The translations under genes and the position numbers were made by a program. From positions 484,399 to 548,398 of the forward strand of contig BLSF01000026.1 of assembly GCA_012862575.1 (NCBI GenBank): 64,000 nt of DNA, in the 5' to 3' direction. This DNA comes from Parietichytrium sp. I65-24A. Lineage: Eukaryota; Sar; Bigyra; Thraustochytrida; Thraustochytriidae. The notes beneath the pieces were generated by a model. That model was given only the letters and a program-made list of their open reading frames with translations. It was not told the origin of the DNA and did not search any database. Of this stretch, positions 42,964 to 52,210 are shown one piece after another; position 1 is the first letter of the stretch, and each line of letters begins with the position of its first letter.

Positions 42964-43725
42964 TTAACAGCCGCACTGGTCAGCGGAATGGTCGTCCTGC
43001 GCAGTAACCTTCAGAGTGTTTGGAATGTACACGTCTTCTTGGTTGTCCTGCTTGAGGGCGGCCTGTGCGATCGCTAAGAACGCTGCATCAACATTAATTG
43101 CCTCCTTTGCACTAGTCTCAAAATAAGGGATCTCGTGTTCCGAGTCTTTAGCACACCACCGGCGCGCGGTCTCTTCTGGTACACGTCTCTCGTCGGCTTT
43201 GTCAACCATATTACCAAGCACCGCAAACGGAAAGTTCTCCGGGTCCTGTAGTTTCGAGATGTTCACCCACATTATCAATAAACGTTCGTAGCCGCAGGGA
43301 CTCGAGACCGTTAGTGACCAACACAACACACACACACCACGCGAAAAAAAAAAAACGGGCACAACCTATCGACAACTCAAACGCACCCTTGGGCCAGCCT
43401 GGATGAGAAACTCATCCTTCCAGTTTGAGAGCGACTCAAAAGACTTTGGCTTTGTAATGTCATACACTAGCATGCAAGCATCCGCGCCGCGGTAGAACGC
43501 CACGCCCAGGCTTTGAAAGCGCTCCTGCCCAGCAGTGTCCCAGATCTGCATGGTGACAAGCTTGTCGTCCACCATCACCTCCTTGGTGGTGAAATCGGCC
43601 CCGATGGTGGTCTTGTACTGCTTGCTAAACTTCTGATTCACATACTGGTTCATCAAACTGGTCTTTCCCACTCCAGAGTCACCAAGAATGATGATCTTCA
43701 ACAACACCTTCTTCCTGTGCGCCAT
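42964..43725 (-). CDS. RAB7: Rab7 small GTPase, two exons
   Basis: Exons 43387-43725 and 42964-43245 (minus) are separated by a 141-bp intron (GTGCGT...CAG, phase 0) and give 206 residues, the usual Rab7 length. Motifs: P-loop GDSGVGKTS at 15, switch I TTIGADF, DTAGQE, the Rab7-typical FLIQAGPR joined across the splice to DPENFPF, the SAK loop FETSAKEA, and a C-terminal CGC for double geranylgeranylation. It should direct fusion of late endosomes and vacuoles. The oddity is the guanine-specificity motif: NKxD is read here as NMVD (AAT ATG GTT GAC, near 43200), so the lysine is replaced by methionine. This could reduce nucleotide affinity, be tolerated, or reflect a one-base sequence error (AAG versus ATG). 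Confidence 0.93.
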
Positions 43726-43989
43726 CTTGGTCGACTAGATACCTCGGAAATCACAACGCCCAACTCCGGGGGCGATTCCACAACAACACACAACAAGGAC
43801 AAACACTATTCTCCAAAGCAACCACAAGACAGAACACAACCCGTTCGGTGATCATCAACACAGTCAGCATCATCAGCCCAAATCCACCTCCCATCCACCA
43901 CCAAACCTGCACACACTATTCTCACCACCAACTATGGCCAAAGACAGCGAAACCGCAACCAAACTAAACACAAACACAAACACACACAT

Positions 43990-44192
43990 ACTCTCTCTCT
44001 CTCTCTCTCATCCGCGCTCACCAGCGACCGAACATTCGCGAACGCGCACCCCTCTCTTCCTCTCTGTCTCTCTATCTCTCTGTCAAAATGTGTCTCTCTG
44101 TCTCTCTGTCTCTGTCTCTCTGTCTCTCTTGACTCTGTTTCTCTCCTCTCCTCTCGGCGACCGCTCTCTCTCTCTCTCTCTCTCTCTCTCTG
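43990..44192. repeat. CT-rich microsatellite cluster upstream of Rab7
   Basis: A (CT)n run at 43990-44010, CTCTGT-type units at about 44056-44135 and a 30-bp (CT)n run at 44163-44192, all within 500 bp of the Rab7 start codon. Confidence 0.85.
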
Positions 44193-45315
44193 GCACTCAC
44201 CTTCAGTGAACAAAGGGCCGTTCGCGAACGCTGCGGGTACGCGACGTATGCCACGAGGGATAGGGGTCCGCGGTAGGTGAGAGTGCGGTGTGAGGTGGGA
44301 TGGGGTTGCTAGCGGGAGGGGTAGATAGGGGGTAGTGCGGATCTGAGAATTTCGGAGGCGTTTGGCTGAGAGGGGGATCGGTTGGAGTTGTGTTTGATTT
44401 TGGTTTTTTTTTGGTTTTGGTTTTATTTTTTGTTTCTGGGTTGGAGAGGGCTCCTCTCATGTGGAGTTGTGTTTTTTGGCTCTTTCGCTCCTTGGGGAGG
44501 AGATGGTGTGAGGAGGAGAAGCTGTGTGGAGGGCTGGCTGTGCTGCGAAGAGAGGAAGAGGGAGCAAGGACAGAGACCCCGGGCGCGGCGCTGATTGGCG
44601 AATTTAGTAGTGCTTTTATTTTTCTTAGATGACATTTAAAACGATATTTTCCTTGGATTTCTCTCTTCAGCGTTTCTGATTATAGTGACGGGTGAGGTTT
44701 CTGCGCAGTTTCCACGACCTCCTCTCTTCAGAGGCGTTGAAGGCTGTGAGGGGGGCTGTGATCCTCCTCACAAAAGCTTTTCGGAGGAACACAAAAGATT
44801 TTTCGGCCGCCCTCTGATTCTCAGATATTGGATAAGAAAGTTCTTGTCCCTACTATTACCTGTATCAAGCACTTACTCTTCGCGATTGAGCCTACTCTTG
44901 CCCAATGCGTCACGCACACACTACCATTTTCATTAGCCACAGTATAGTCCCGAATTTGTCTAACTCCGATTCAATTACTGCACTAGCAGCCCATACGCAG
45001 TCCTAGTCCGAAAATACGGTCTCGAATATTACAATTTGTATCGCCGTATTCACAACTACCTAAAGCCATAATTAACATAAACTATAACTGATACCCGAGC
45101 GAGAGCGTGTAATAGTTCATAGTTATCTGGATCTGACAAGTTAATTTTAGATTTAGCTCTCCACTTGGACCGTGAGTAAACCGGCGAGTGCCAATACTCG
45201 TGTAGTACTGTGTCGCGATTTTTCGCTCTCTTCATGTAGCCAGCTGGCTCAGCCAACCAGCCAGGCGACCGACCGACCGGTTTTTCGATAGATCGCTGTA
45301 GTCCAAGCGACCAAA

Positions 45316-45549
45316 ATGGCTCGTGAAAGTCGTGAAAGTGACATGCAAGGAAAAGTATTAGTGTTGAGGAGAGTTGGAACCAAGAGAGTAGGACCTGCCA
45401 GGCGAAAGGTTAATCCTCGCGAAGAAGACGGGCAAGGTGAGAATGTTCGCTTAGTACAGCATCGCTCGACGCCGCCCTCGATTGACGCTGGAGAAAACAC
45501 GTGGGTTCTCAAAGCACGTTCTGATTCGCAAAGACTTTGCGGATTCTGA
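45316..45549 (+). CDS. Small hypothetical protein
   Basis: A 77-codon frame with an ATG start in an ATGGC context. The product is strongly basic and polar at the start (VLVLRRVGTKRVGPARRKV) with no membrane segment. Its composition is better than that of nearby random frames, but it has no family resemblance and no supporting neighbour. It could be an exon of something larger or chance. Confidence 0.2.
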   Translation: MARESRESDMQGKVLVLRRVGTKRVGPARRKVNPREEDGQGENVRLVQHRSTPPSIDAGENTWVLKARSDSQRLCGF

Positions 45550-46308
45550 CAATGAAGTGATATATTATTCTACATGCGAAGTTACGGCAGGGAACGGTTT
45601 TTAAATCGAAAACTTTAGAATTTAGCTTCATCGAATCGATAAAGGTGTTTTTTCGTTCCAACCTTTTGCGCCGAAGTTTAGTACACTTCGTCGCGTGGGG
45701 AGGACTGGTTTCTTTGCTTTCTTTGTCTTTCCACCACTTTGCGCGTACTAGCTCATACTACTAAAACAGTCCTATTGTCTCCATTCTCCTCGCTACTCGC
45801 CGCTCTTAGCCTTCGTCTAACACGCGCTAGCATTCGCTACTCTGTCCATTTCTGACTACCACCCACCCTATGCTCCTGCTACGACACTCCGCCTAGCGTG
45901 CCCCTATCCGCACCACTAGAACCCTGCAGAGAGTGGCGAGCGGAGATGGGTGTGGACTACCATCGGATAGGGATACGGGTAGTAGTCGCTGGGTGCGTGA
46001 GAGTTAAGGTTGTTCCTGTGGTGGGATAGCCGCCGTGGCCAGCGGAAAAGGTAGAGTAGGCAAATGGCTTGCGATGTTCATGTTCATTGTTACTATGAAT
46101 GTCCAAGGTAAGTTTAGTGAAAGAAGTGAAAATGTATAATTATCACTTCTGTGCACCCAAAGTCTGCAGACCCGCGAGTGAACTGCTCAAAATAGGACGC
46201 GAACAGCGAAACAGCGAAACAGGGCAAAAGACCGAAAGACCGAAAGACCGAAAGAGGACGCACGCGTGGCGACTTTGTCCGTCTGTCAATCTGTATATTG
46301 TATAACTA

Positions 46309-46340
<32 letters not shown>
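46309..46340. repeat. (CTGT)n microsatellite
   Basis: About eight CTGT units about 230 bp upstream of the gene at 46572. Confidence 0.9.
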
Positions 46341-46341
<1 letters not shown>

Positions 46342-46571
46342 TGGAGTCGGTCTGGAAGCACTGCTGTCTCGGAAGGTAAAAGGCTTCGGAGTCTTTGGAG
46401 TCCCGAGTTGATTGTGGCCGACCACAAGGTGCTGCGTGGTGGCCTGGACGCAGGCTCGCTCGCTGGTGTAGAGTGCCGGCTTCTTGAGTTTGGGTTTTGG
46501 AGCGTGCCTGGTGCTTGCTTTTGCAGTGGTGGGTGGGGAGGTGGGGTTTAATTCAGAGACAGCGTGCGAAA

Positions 46572-47759
46572 ATGGGATGCACCCACTCGAAAAAGCATCT
46601 CGAGAGCGAGGGGAAGCATGATCAACCTGCAACGCAGGGGAAAGAGGTCGAAATAGAGCAGGCTGGAGCGGACAAACTGAGACTGGATGTCCCAGAAGAG
46701 CTCACACTTCCGGGAGGAGCGGGCACGCAGGAGGTTCGAATCATTGTAGAGAAAGAGGTAGGTGAAGCAGACTCTGCTGAGCACACGAAGGAGGTAGCGA
46801 CGGTTGTGACGCCTGTGGAGAATAGCGAGGGCCTTCAAATCCAGCTCTCGCCTCAAGATGTTTCGGGAGATGAAGGAAAGAGCGGAATCGAAATTGAAAG
46901 AAAAGGCGAGCTAGTGAACATTCAGGTCTTCAGCCATGGTGGGAAACCAGATGGCTTAGACGCCGGCGACTTGCTTTTGATGGCCCAACCGAAGCGAAAC
47001 GGCAACGGAGTCGTCATTGAGCAAGCCCTCGTGCGAAAGCACGGGGCAGACCAAGAGAAACTTAGCGTCGACACTGAGCAGCCTCAGAGTGTGCATGCTG
47101 AAACCGATCAGAACAGCGAAAGCGAAAGCGCCTCATCAGCAGCAGAGCCCAATTCTCCTGCATCTGCGACTTCCTCCGTAGAATTAGGTTCTGCTTTGAA
47201 ACGCGCGGGATCGTCGCTCGAAATAGCCATGGACAAAGTCTTGCGGAGTTTTGCCGAGCATGACGACGTGTTCGCAAAATGGCTCATCCCCCAGGATGGC
47301 TCCCCAAGACTGGAAAGTCGCCAAAAATCGCTTCCAAGTCTTGCAGCGCAAAGCTCGACTTCCCTTACGTCCCAGGTGTCAAATTTGAACAAATCAAGCT
47401 CTCAACGGAAAATTGCACGCCCGGACTCACTCGCCACATGGCTCATTCCTTCGAATCGCTCTTTACTCGAAAACGAGTCTCCAAGGTCTGCTAAGAGTAA
47501 AGCCCCCGCTGTCTACGGAGAGGAGGGCCTTCAATCTTCGTCAAATGCCAAGATGACCGGTCTTGTGAATCCCGTAAAGGAGGATTTTCAAACTATTGCT
47601 CGGAAACTTTCAAAGCGCGAGATGGCCGTGCATAGATCACCCATCGCCAACAACGATGAACACGAAAGCGAAAGCGACGAAAATTTTGTGCTTAGAATAA
47701 GAGGTCTGTCTGATGCGAATGCAAATCAGACGGCACAAACATTTCGAACCTCGGCGTAA
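46572..47759 (+). CDS. Probably N-myristoylated protein with duplicated WLIP motif
   Basis: A 395-residue protein. I choose the ATG at 46572 over an in-frame ATG at 46497 because it gives MGCTHSKKH, a classic N-myristoylation signal (Gly2, Ser/Thr near position 6, basic residues) with Cys3 available for palmitoylation, as in membrane-tethered kinases. Residues 10-200 are acidic and low-complexity. Residues 230-300 hold a repeated element: DDVFAKWLIPQDGSPR (Trp237) and DSLATWLIPSNRSLLENESPR (Trp290), 53 residues apart. The rest is Ser/Lys-rich. No enzyme domain. A short membrane-tethered adaptor is the simplest guess; the WLIP elements may be a docking motif (inference). Confidence 0.7.
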   Translation: MGCTHSKKHLESEGKHDQPATQGKEVEIEQAGADKLRLDVPEELTLPGGAGTQEVRIIVEKEVGEADSAEHTKEVATVVTPVENSEGLQIQLSPQDVSGDEGKSGIEIERKGELVNIQVFSHGGKPDGLDAGDLLLMAQPKRNGNGVVIEQALVRKHGADQEKLSVDTEQPQSVHAETDQNSESESASSAAEPNSPASATSSVELGSALKRAGSSLEIAMDKVLRSFAEHDDVFAKWLIPQDGSPRLESRQKSLPSLAAQSSTSLTSQVSNLNKSSSQRKIARPDSLATWLIPSNRSLLENESPRSAKSKAPAVYGEEGLQSSSNAKMTGLVNPVKEDFQTIARKLSKREMAVHRSPIANNDEHESESDENFVLRIRGLSDANANQTAQTFRTSA

Positions 47760-48036
47760 AACTCTTTCCCGTCCCATGTTTCTTACACGCGCCACAAATA
47801 ATATGTAGAATAGATAAAGTTTTCTAGATTTTCACAAAATTTTCTTATTCTGTTGATTTCCAAAAAAGAAAATCCAAAGAAAAAAACACTTGGAGACGCA
47901 AGCAAAAAGGTTCAAGTTGGACCGGCGTGAGGAGAAACATCCCATTAAAACTACGATATCTGTAAAATATTGCACTTTGAACATGATGGAGAGAACACAA
48001 TAGGCGATGCTTGCGGAAGGCAAATCTATGTCATCC

Positions 48037-50898
48037 TCAAACCTTGCGGTTGCGAGGCTTTTTGGTGTTGGTCTTGACAACCATTCTACTTCTGGCGAAT
48101 CTAGACTTGAGAGCCTCTCCCTTCGCCTTAGGCTTGTATTTCTCCCTGGAAAGTTCTCCTCCAGTCTTGCGCTTCTCCTCCTTAGGGGCTCCTCTGCCGT
48201 TCTTACCCCGCTGTTCGTGCGGAGTGCGAGCATTCTTTGCCTTCCTCTTCTCCTTCTCCTTGATCTCTTTGCGAATCTTATGGACGTCCTTGATCTCATC
48301 GCGCGCTTTTGCGTTTGCAACTTTGTACTCACGGTGCTTCTTTGCGAATGCTTTGACGTTCATCATGGAGCTCTCTGCGCGTTGCCTCTTCCTTGGGCGA
48401 TCAGCATCTTCCTCGTCACTAGACTCCTGTCCTCCTTGTGCCGCGATACGCTTCTTTGTCACCTTTTGCCACTTGTCGTAAATCTCTCCACGGTTCTTCA
48501 CATTGATCTTCGTACCACTTTCACTCTTCATGCGCTTGGACTTGAGATGCTCCTCTAATGTAGCTTTCACATACCGTTTCTTGCGTTTGTCCCAATGGAA
48601 AGACCTCTGCCGTGAGGCCAAATCATTTGAATCGTCGGGGGTAAGATCCAACAGCGCCTCCTCCAGGCGCGCAGAATGAGATAAATTTCCACTGTCATCT
48701 CCCTTCTTGTCATTGATCGCCAGCTGTGTGCTCGCTTCGTGATCATACCCTTGCGGCACCGCATTTACGTAAACGGAGAAGTCTCTGTAATCCTTGGTAC
48801 CCATCTCGCCGCCTCCCTCCTCGCGGGGGCGGCTTTCTGCCTCCTCGTTGCCTTTGCTAAGCTCCCGTGCTCGCGTATTGGACGTAGACGGGACATTGCC
48901 TCCGTTGGACGCCGACGGAGACACACCGGCTTTCCTTAGTTTTTTACGCTCTGCCTTGGAAAGCCTACGCTTTGATGACCTCGCTTCGTCGTCTGAAGCG
49001 TCGGAATCAGCGTCCTCACCCGCAGCGCGAGCGCCCGAAAACTCCATGCCTCCTGGGGCCAAAGGATTGGCCTCAGCTTTGCCCTTCAAGAGCTGTTGGG
49101 CTGAGTCCGAAATGCTCAACTTCTCAGGAGTATCCTCCTCTTCCTGGCCTGCAGCTTCCTTGTTTCGTTTGATTTCGGCCACCCTCTTTCTCTCTTTACT
49201 AATAATTTCCTGGTGCGCAACGCGCTTGTTTTGCATTGCAATGACGCTCTCGCCGATGGCCTTGCCTTTCTTCATGGTCTCCATCTCAAAAACTGTCAAG
49301 TTTGGCCGAAACGATCGCAGGACATTCAAATGGTCATCCATAATTTGCAGCTCCTCGCCGTGCTCTGCTACAAAGAGAGGGTGAATGAGGGGTCGAGGAC
49401 CCAATTCCTTGGAGCGCTTTACGGAGCGGCGGGACGCTTCCTGGCGGGTCTTTGTATACATCACGTGCGCATTTTTCACCACAGAGGCTAGTTTGGCAAG
49501 CTCCGCAGCGGAATCTACAACGCTATCCAAACGCTCCATCTCTGCGTCAAGCACATGTTGTGGAAATCTGCCGACGTCGATATCATCTGGTGTCATGTCT
49601 GCCAGCTTGTAAGAGCGTTTCTCGGTGACACCATTCTCATTTTCGAATCCTCGGATTGGGCGGCCAAGAAAAAGATGAAGATCCACCATGTAGGGCATTT
49701 CGTCTTGAGTCACAAAAGAATATGCTGTTCCGCTACGGCCTTGACGAGCTGCACGACCTACTCTGTGAATGAAGAGTTTAGATTTGCTCGGAAACTCAAA
49801 ATTTATCACATTGTTCAGAAGTGGAATATCGATACCTCGAGCAGCGACGTCCGTCACCAACAGCACCTTGTTTTTGCCTGTCCTGAAATTATCCAAATTG
49901 GACCTGCGGGCTTCCATGTCCATGCTCCCGTACGCAACGCTGGAGGAGATGCCGCAACACCGACTCAGCAACTCTTTAATATAGTCAACGTGGTGCCGCG
50001 TTGCGGTGAATATAATTGTGAGGTCGTCTTTGGGGATCACTTCTGTCAACAAATGAACGAGCGCCGCCATCTTTTCCTTTGAAGGAACCACGAAAAAGGC
50101 CAACTTCAGATTCTCGCTGATTTTCGTCTCCGTATCTAGCCTCACGAGCTCTGGGTCCGACAGCCCCGCACGAGCAAACTCCATAAGCTGAGCAGGCATC
50201 GTCGCACTGAAAAGCAAGGTCTGACGCTGGTCTGGCAGCTGGTCCAGGATGTCTTTGAGCTGAAGTGCAAATCCCATCTCGAATAACCTGTCAGCCTCAT
50301 CCACAATGAGCATCTCCACACGCTTGAGCCCAAAGTCTGGCACCTCCACGAGCAAGTGGACGAGACGTCCAGGCGTGGCAACCACAATGTCCGGGTTATT
50401 CGCAAGTGCCTCGAACTGGGCCTCCATTTTATCACCTCCTTGAAGCAAACAAATGCGAAGCGAGGTAAATTTCCCCATTTGTTTGGCGAATTTATACGTT
50501 TGTTGCGCAAGCTCGCGTGTGGGACTCAGAACCAGACCACGTGCGCCAATCGTTGCAGAATGCGCTTGTAGCTTTTCCAGCAGCGGGATCAAGAACGCGG
50601 CCGTCTTTCCGGACCCTGTCCTCGCCATCGCGACAATATCCTTCCCAGACAAGCTCACGGGAAGCGTTTTCCTCTGAATCGGCGTCGGCATCTTGTACCC
50701 CATCCTCATGATCCCCGAGAACACCACTTTGCTCAGCTCAAACGATTGAAATCCGCCGCCCTTCTTCTTCTTCTTGCCGCCATCAGCCTTGCCTTTGTCG
50801 CCTCTGTCGGCCTCCTCGTCGCTGCCGAAACCTGGCACCACATCGTCCTCTCTATCATCCCCAAAGCTCACCGTTCCTTCCAAAAACGACTCTTCCAT
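48037..50898 (-). CDS. DBP10: DEAD-box ATP-dependent RNA helicase, DBP10/DDX54 type
   Basis: A 953-residue protein from the ATG at 50896-50898, without introns. The helicase core has all motifs in order: Q-motif PTPIQRKT, motif I ARTGSGKT, Ia PTRELA, Ib TPGR, II DEAD, III SAT, IV IIFTATRHHVDY, V TDVAARGID and VI HRVGRAAR. The region near residues 760-850 (EIYDKWQKVTKKR) matches the DBP10 C-terminal domain, and the tail is Lys/Arg-rich with many nuclear-localisation-like stretches. DBP10/DDX54 acts in the nucleolus in assembly of the large ribosomal subunit. Acidic patches near the start (DDREDD, GSDEEADRGD) fit. Upstream frame to 50958 lacks an ATG and is repeat-coded. Confidence 0.93.
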   Translation of the reverse strand: MEESFLEGTVSFGDDREDDVVPGFGSDEEADRGDKGKADGGKKKKKGGGFQSFELSKVVFSGIMRMGYKMPTPIQRKTLPVSLSGKDIVAMARTGSGKTAAFLIPLLEKLQAHSATIGARGLVLSPTRELAQQTYKFAKQMGKFTSLRICLLQGGDKMEAQFEALANNPDIVVATPGRLVHLLVEVPDFGLKRVEMLIVDEADRLFEMGFALQLKDILDQLPDQRQTLLFSATMPAQLMEFARAGLSDPELVRLDTETKISENLKLAFFVVPSKEKMAALVHLLTEVIPKDDLTIIFTATRHHVDYIKELLSRCCGISSSVAYGSMDMEARRSNLDNFRTGKNKVLLVTDVAARGIDIPLLNNVINFEFPSKSKLFIHRVGRAARQGRSGTAYSFVTQDEMPYMVDLHLFLGRPIRGFENENGVTEKRSYKLADMTPDDIDVGRFPQHVLDAEMERLDSVVDSAAELAKLASVVKNAHVMYTKTRQEASRRSVKRSKELGPRPLIHPLFVAEHGEELQIMDDHLNVLRSFRPNLTVFEMETMKKGKAIGESVIAMQNKRVAHQEIISKERKRVAEIKRNKEAAGQEEEDTPEKLSISDSAQQLLKGKAEANPLAPGGMEFSGARAAGEDADSDASDDEARSSKRRLSKAERKKLRKAGVSPSASNGGNVPSTSNTRARELSKGNEEAESRPREEGGGEMGTKDYRDFSVYVNAVPQGYDHEASTQLAINDKKGDDSGNLSHSARLEEALLDLTPDDSNDLASRQRSFHWDKRKKRYVKATLEEHLKSKRMKSESGTKINVKNRGEIYDKWQKVTKKRIAAQGGQESSDEEDADRPRKRQRAESSMMNVKAFAKKHREYKVANAKARDEIKDVHKIRKEIKEKEKRKAKNARTPHEQRGKNGRGAPKEEKRKTGGELSREKYKPKAKGEALKSRFARSRMVVKTNTKKPRNRKV

Positions 50899-52210
50899 CT
50901 TGCAACTCTGCAACTTTGCAACTCTGCAACTCTGCAAGAAAGACGCGCGCTTGCCCACCGTCCCACCGTCCAGAAAGAGAAGTGAAAAGATAGTCTATCA
51001 GGCAGTCCCTTGCGAAACTTTTCAATATTTTTGCAACTGGAAAAAAATATGCACAACGCACAACGCACGATGCACAACCTGAAGAACCAGACCGAGCCGC
51101 GCGGTTCTGCTTGCGAGAACCCGTCGCCTCTCCCGCTCCCCGCTGCTGCCTCCCGTCGCCTTTCGTTGCGCACTGCACGTTGCCAACTGCGTCCACGTTC
51201 ATCTCGTGTGCCAGAGAAAAGGGTTCCGCGGAAGAACGTCGAGTATTTGTACATATGAAGATACGCTCCAGATGGTATTACAATAGTTTCATTTACTCTC
51301 ATGTGCAACTAGTAGTACCTCATTATAATATATCGTAATATGGATAGCGTAGATGTTCCCTGGAGAGGCCTATAAGGGGCCGCTGATAGAGGTGGTGGTT
51401 AGCAGAATTCCAAAAAGCTGTACGCACTTGCAACGGATCATAATCGACGAGTCCGGTAGGAATTGAAGCATGCCGTTATCGTTAATTGAAATTCATAAAA
51501 TAGAAAATGCATGTCATCGGAACCGGTGTTTCCGAACGGATACATGGGCATTCCAATTTACAATTTTTTGGCATTCCTTTGACATGCGCTGAGAGCTGTC
51601 TTCACGTTCACGCTGGATCTGGCCACGTGAATTGGGACATGTTTTGAGTTATTGTTATCATCAGAGACATTTCGATCGAAGAGGCTTACCTTGGATTCGA
51701 AATGGCTGCGTCGAAAAACATGGAAACTCGCCAAGGAGAGTCAATTGACCTGAAAAAAGAGTTGTTACTCATTCATTCATTCATCCATGCATGAAATTAA
51801 CTCCGTTCCGATGACTCATCGCTGCTAGTGTAAAGCAATTATTAAGCGATCGCCGCGGCGGCCCGAGTTAACAAAAATCCTTCATCAAGTCTCTAAACTC
51901 GATAAATGAACCCCGAGTCTCCCAAAGTAAACAATGTTAACAACGAAAACACAAAAGCTCGAGCGCGGCGGGACATTTCGTATACCTTGGATAAAAAGAA
52001 TTAGGGCACACTGGGGTTGGACACACGCACGGCGCGAGCTGCCAGCACAAACTTAGTTGTAAGGCTCTCCCAGTCTTCAAAGTTTGAGAGCGATCGATTA
52101 TCCAAGCTCGCTTCAGTGCTGTGCTGTGCTGCGTGCGCGACAAGCAGACAAGCAGCCAAGAGCAGATCGCGCGAGCGCCAATCAGTGAGCAGAGCGATTA
52201 GGGTACGACG
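50899..52210. other. Divergent intergenic region between DBP10 (-) and myosin (+)
   Basis: About 1.3 kb. A TGCAACTC octamer repeat (50901-50937) abuts the DBP10 start codon. The remainder is AT-rich, with a possible TATA-like stretch near 51325-51335 (TATAATATAT). No gene seen. Confidence 0.5.
50901..50937. repeat. TGCAACTC octamer repeat next to DBP10 start
   Basis: About four and a half copies of TGCAACTY, beginning three bases upstream of the DBP10 ATG on the minus strand, so it is most likely part of the 5' untranslated leader. Confidence 0.85.

Larger units (their letters stand above)
43726..46571. other. Divergent intergenic region with CT repeats
   Basis: About 2.8 kb between Rab7 (-) and the gene at 46572 (+). 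The Rab7-proximal part holds CT and CTCTGT runs (43990-44010, 44056-44135, 44163-44192). A CTGT run lies at 46309-46340. One small frame, 45316-45549, is listed separately. Otherwise no gene seen. Confidence 0.5.

Noticed and set aside
44382-44632. Overlapping Phe/Leu-rich plus-strand frames
   Set aside because: They derive from a T/G-rich tract (TTTTGG repeats) and resemble no protein.
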